A stretch of 64,000 nucleotides of DNA from Bradyrhizobium sp. CCBAU 51765 (lineage in GTDB: Bacteria > Pseudomonadota > Alphaproteobacteria > Rhizobiales > Xanthobacteraceae): positions 7,429,001 to 7,493,000 of the forward strand of contig NZ_CP030038.1 in NCBI RefSeq assembly GCF_015291725.1, given 5' to 3'. Each line of letters opens with the position of its first letter. Within the stretch, counting starts at the first letter, position 1. Below the pieces are notes generated by a model. The model did no database searches, was not told the origin of the DNA, and saw only the letters and a program-made list of their open reading frames with translations. Of the stretch, positions 61,338 through 64,000 are shown piece by piece. A program made the position numbers and the translations under genes.

Positions 61338-61675
61338 ATGTTTACCTATAGTGGGGATCAACTCTCCCAAATTCAGGCGCTTATGACGGCGGGGAATTTT
61401 CCAGCGGCCTACCGGCTCGCTGCCAGTTTCGCGGATGGCGGCGAAGGAGTGTCTCAGGCATCGATACAATGGATGCGGGGGGCCGCAGATATAAATGAGA
61501 ACGTCGGAAATGCTGCGGCCTTTGTGCGGCAGTTTACTAGCGGTAAGATGCGGATGCGAGCGCGGCGCAGCTCCGAGCTGCACGTAAGCAGATGGTAAAC
61601 GCATCCTTGCACGGCCTGACATGGAAAACCGGTGCGGTTTACCCCAACTTAAAGGCGATCGTGCTCAGGTCCTGA
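61338..61675 (+). pseudogene. Probably frameshifted small gene
   Basis: The ATG at 61338 (AAAGGGG eight bases upstream) opens an 86-codon frame starting MFTYSGDQLSQIQALM and ending at 61598. Its last residues (MRMRARRSSELHVSRW) look non-coding, whereas a second frame from about 61547 reads DADASAAQLRAARKQMVNAS and continues to a stop at 61673-61675. Adding one base near 61545 (GGT AAG GAT instead of GGTAAGAT) would join them into one ~112-residue protein. Either a real frameshift, a sequencing error, or two accidental frames. Family not recognised; composition like the preceding gene. Confidence 0.5.
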
Positions 61676-61713
61676 TGCGCCGTTGCGCGCGGTCGCCCAC
61701 CCCCGAGACTCCA

Positions 61714-63207
61714 ATGTCGATTTCCGTCATCAGCAGCGTTCCGGTCCGCGGCGTCGCGCGCTGGCTTTTGCCGGTCTGCATCGGCGTCGGCGTGTACCTG
61801 TTCTTCCTGGGCATCGGCGACATCATGCTGCGGGATTCGGATACGCTGTGGCAGATCAAGATCGGGCAGTGGATCCTCGAACACCGTGCGATGCCCTACA
61901 CCGACATCTATTCGTTCACGCGCGCCGGCGAGGCGTGGATCTCGAGCTCCTGGCTGTCGCAGGTCCTGTTCGCACTGGTCTACGAGCCATCGAACTGGTC
62001 GGGCGTGGTCATCCTGACATCGCTCGCGATCGGCGCGACCGCGGCGATCTTCGTTTACCTGCTCGAGCCCTATCTGGAGCCGGCACGCGCTTTCGTGCTC
62101 GTCACCCCGCTCCTCTTCATGTCGATGGGCCATTTTCTCGCGCGCCCGCACATGCTGGCGCTGCCCGTCATGGTGGCCTTCGTCGGCGGGCTGCTGGCGG
62201 CCGCCGATCGGCGTAGCGCGCCGTCCTGGCTGTTGCTGCCCCTGATGGCGCTGTGGGCCAATCTTCACGGCGGCTTCGTCATGGGCCTCGCCCTGATCGG
62301 AGCCATCGGCCTCGATGCGATCGCGTCCTGCGATCGCAAGGACCGATTTGCACTGGCGGCGCGCTGGGCCGTGTTCGGCCTTGCCGCGCTCGCCGCAAGC
62401 TGCTGCACGCCCTATGGCTGGAACACGCTCCTGGCGTCGACCAAGATCCTCAGCCTCGGCAAGCTGCTCTCGCTGATCTGGGAGTGGATGCCGGCCGACT
62501 TCAGCTCGCTCGACCTGTTTGGCGCCAGCCTGCTCGGCTTGATCGCCATCGGCTATTACAGCGGGGTGGTGCTGTCATGGACCCGCATATTCCTGCTGCT
62601 CGGGCTGATCTGGGCGGCACTCAACCACGTCAGAAACATCGAGGCCTTCGCGCTGTTGACGCCCCTCGTGCTGGCCAAACCGTTCGCCGAACATTTCGGA
62701 GTGACGAGAGCGCTCGCGCTGAAGGGAAGCGAGGCGCGCCCCTCCTTTGCCCTGACCGCAATCGCGGCGCTGGCCATCGTCGCGGCCGGCTGGAGCATCA
62801 CGCGGTCCTATGCCACGCCGAGCCGGTATGCGTTCATCGGCAATCAATCGCCAGCGGCCGCGGTCGACATACTCGAAAAACGGCACGCGCAACGGATCTT
62901 CAGCACCGCTCCGATCGGCGGCTATCTGATCACCCGCAACATCAAGAGCTTCATCGATGGCCGCGCCGAGCTGTATGGCGAGCAGTTCGTGCTCGACTAT
63001 TTCGATGCCGTCGAAGGCAAGAACGTGGACACCCTGCTGCGCCTGCTCGAGACCTACCGGATCGACGCGACGCTGCTGAACACCACCGTTCCCGCCGCCA
63101 GAATCATGGACCATCTGCCGGGATGGAAGCGGCTCTATGCGGATGATATCGCCGTGGTTCACGTCCGCGACGACGCGCCGGTGCGGTCGCCCTCCGCGTC
63201 ACGCTGA
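61714..63207 (+). CDS. Polytopic membrane protein, unknown
   Basis: A 497-residue inner-membrane protein with ~10-11 TM helices (ARWLLPVCIGVGVYLFFLGIG first; IAALAIVAAGWSI last) and a ~120-residue soluble C-terminus (FIGNQSPAAAVDILEKRHAQRIFSTAPIGGYLITRNIKSFIDGRAELYGEQFVLDYFDAVEGKNVDTLLRLLETYRIDATLLNT). The N-terminal loop DSDTLWQIKIGQWILEHRAMPYTDIYSFTRAGEAWISSSWLSQVLFALVYE resembles glycosyltransferase-39-type membrane enzymes, but I cannot confirm catalytic residues. ATG 61714 gives the first TM directly; an outer frame from 61621 adds 31 residues. Confidence 0.7.
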   Translation: MSISVISSVPVRGVARWLLPVCIGVGVYLFFLGIGDIMLRDSDTLWQIKIGQWILEHRAMPYTDIYSFTRAGEAWISSSWLSQVLFALVYEPSNWSGVVILTSLAIGATAAIFVYLLEPYLEPARAFVLVTPLLFMSMGHFLARPHMLALPVMVAFVGGLLAAADRRSAPSWLLLPLMALWANLHGGFVMGLALIGAIGLDAIASCDRKDRFALAARWAVFGLAALAASCCTPYGWNTLLASTKILSLGKLLSLIWEWMPADFSSLDLFGASLLGLIAIGYYSGVVLSWTRIFLLLGLIWAALNHVRNIEAFALLTPLVLAKPFAEHFGVTRALALKGSEARPSFALTAIAALAIVAAGWSITRSYATPSRYAFIGNQSPAAAVDILEKRHAQRIFSTAPIGGYLITRNIKSFIDGRAELYGEQFVLDYFDAVEGKNVDTLLRLLETYRIDATLLNTTVPAARIMDHLPGWKRLYADDIAVVHVRDDAPVRSPSASR

Positions 63208-63428
63208 TTGCCGAACGGGACCGTCAGCCTTCGCGCGTTGCGCAAACGAACAGACGGGTGCGGAACCGTTCGCTACGGCCATCCTTTGCGAAGCCTGCGG
63301 CCGGCTCTCAGGTCGCTTTTGCGGCGAAATGTCCGGCTCACGAAATGTCCGGTTCACAATGAGGCGCTGGCGAAGCTGCGTCCAGGATCATGCTCGCTAA
63401 AGCCATCCGGCTGCAGGCGCCTCGTACG

Positions 63429-63457
63429 AAAAAGAGCCCCGCCAGGGACGGGGCTCT
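63429..63457 (-). terminator. Rho-independent terminator of the Flp pilin gene
   Basis: On the minus strand AGAGCCCCG, a seven-base loop and CGGGGCTCT are followed by TTTTT. Textbook intrinsic terminator, 26 bases after the pilin stop. Confidence 0.9.
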
Positions 63458-63482
63458 CGAAAATTCGCAGCTCGTCCTGGCC

Positions 63483-63647
63483 TTACTTGAGGCTGGTCGA
63501 GATCGAGGTGAACTTGGTGTTCAGCGTGGTGCCGAGATTGTTGACGACGGTGATGATCGCCAGCGCGATGCCGGCAGCGATCAGGCCGTATTCAATGGCG
63601 GTGGCGCCGGATTCATCCTTCACGAAACGCGCAACGAGGTTCTTCAT
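63483..63647 (-). CDS. Flp-type IVb pilin (Flp/PilA family)
   Basis: A 54-residue pilin precursor: MKNLVARFVKDESGATAIEYGLIAAGIALAIITVVNNLGTTLNTKFTSISTSLK. The leader ends at G14, and the Flp motif ATAIEYGLIAAGIALAI follows, giving the hydrophobic assembly helix with E18-Y19 typical of the family. It is processed by a TadV/CpaA-type prepilin peptidase and forms thin adhesive pili. GGAG precedes the ATG. A strong terminator follows directly, so it is a single-gene unit with no tad/cpa genes in this window. Confidence 0.93.
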   Translation of the reverse strand: MKNLVARFVKDESGATAIEYGLIAAGIALAIITVVNNLGTTLNTKFTSISTSLK

Positions 63648-64000
63648 AGAGTGCTCCAAATGGGTACACGAGGCTTACAACTGATCTGGTCTTTCCGGCT
63701 TCCCAGCGCCGCCCGACCATGGAACCGAACGTAGAGGCAAAGAATTGCGCCGCAGTTAATCCGACTACGTAAACATCGGATGGTTTGCGAGTATTCGCCG
63801 ATGGTAAATCGAAATCCAAAACAACCAGTTAAATTGTCGGGACACGGCCCGGCGCGGCCGATTTACCCGAAGTTATGACCGCCATGGTCCAATGCCGCCC
63901 GCTCGGACTGAAGCGCGATGAGATGACCCGTTCATCGCGCTTCAGGTGATTGTTTGAGCGTGATCTCCTCGGAATACCGCTACGTACTTTCCGGATCATG
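63648..64000. other. Pilin promoter region and end-of-window gap
   Basis: Contains an AT-richer stretch (TTTGCGAGTATTCGCC and AAATCGAAATCCAAAAC near 63780-63830) that presumably holds the pilin promoter, then the third composite repeat at 63910-64000, cut off by the window. No gene recognised. Confidence 0.4.
63910..64000. repeat. Composite double-hairpin repeat (copy 3, truncated by window)
   Basis: Hairpin A: GAAGCGCGATGA (63910-63921) with TCATCGCGCTTC (63932-63943), a perfect 12-base inverted repeat. Then TTGTTTGAGCGTGATC and the B-half CGGAATACCGCTACGTACTTTCCGGATCATG, ending at the window edge. Same order as copies at 34586 and 36092. Confidence 0.8.

Overview
The window reads as a chromosomal segment of a Bradyrhizobium-like alphaproteobacterium (Rhizobiales). 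The assignment rests on strong GC-rich codon use, long spurious antisense frames, many ATGA-type overlaps, and family content typical of that group: HmuUV, Tat-exported NirK with NirV, an NnrR-type regulator, two YdcH/DUF465 proteins, DUF1036, DUF1244, DUF2312, an aa3 oxidase subunit IV peptide and a Flp pilin. Several kinds of palindromic intergenic repeat are also present. No rRNA, tRNA, CRISPR array, prophage or transposase was seen.

Layout. 1-1.4 kb: the end of a heme importer (hmuU partial, hmuV). 1.5-5.3 kb: a MuiA/DUF4139 protein, an orphan FixJ-like regulator with Glu in place of the phosphoacceptor Asp, and an AraC-type regulator. 5.3-11.9 kb: a nitrite/NO module made of nnrS, a divergent nnrR-type regulator, a DUF1858 protein, hemN, a 66-residue membrane protein, nirK and nirV. 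Two perfect TTGCG-N4-CGCAA boxes lie in the two divergent promoter regions and a half-conserved one lies before nirK. 12.1-14.8 kb: Fe(III) ABC binding protein and fused permease, preceded by a tandem Irr/ICE-like motif. 15-16.4 kb: 3-oxoacid CoA-transferase. 16.6-18.6 kb: AsmA. 18.8-22 kb: a carbohydrate ABC importer without ATPase, behind a perfect inverted repeat. 22.2-25.1 kb: PotGHI without its binding protein. 25-30.6 kb: GlpD-like enzyme, PAS-GGDEF-EAL protein, LhgO-like oxidase. 30.8-32.1 kb: a cluster of very small genes, then a diguanylate cyclase.

33-38 kb: purEK, aqpZ, rpsU, a TPR protein and an Ala/Pro-rich membrane protein. 37.9-45 kb: a minus-strand series of cupin, Ca/H antiporter, Na/H antiporter overlapping an alpha/beta hydrolase, a tiny ORF, proton-translocating transhydrogenase (pntB, pntAB, pntAA) and aa3 oxidase subunit IV. 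45.1-45.8 kb: a Doc-type toxin with an AbrB-like antitoxin and a perfect operator palindrome. 45.8-49.4 kb: oligoendopeptidase F and a sigma-54 response regulator separated by a CtrA-type TTAA-N7-TTAA site. 49.7-53.8 kb: two envelope proteins (L,D-transpeptidase and DUF882/M15-like). 54-60.1 kb: DUF1801, class III cyclase with TPRs, DUF2312, DUF1244, DUF1036, pyruvate kinase and a TetR regulator. 60.1-61.7 kb: a compositionally different patch with a secreted orphan protein and a probably frameshifted small gene. The window closes with a polytopic membrane protein, a Flp pilin with a strong terminator, and a composite repeat.

The best-supported coherent theme is iron, heme and nitrogen-oxide respiration in the first 15 kb: heme import, oxygen-independent heme synthesis, Fe(III) import, copper nitrite reductase and NO-responsive control. 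I see no clear wholly new multi-gene system. The most promising unexplained parts are the small membrane ORF under the NnrR-type box, the Glu-substituted FixJ-like regulator, and the intergenic repeat families.
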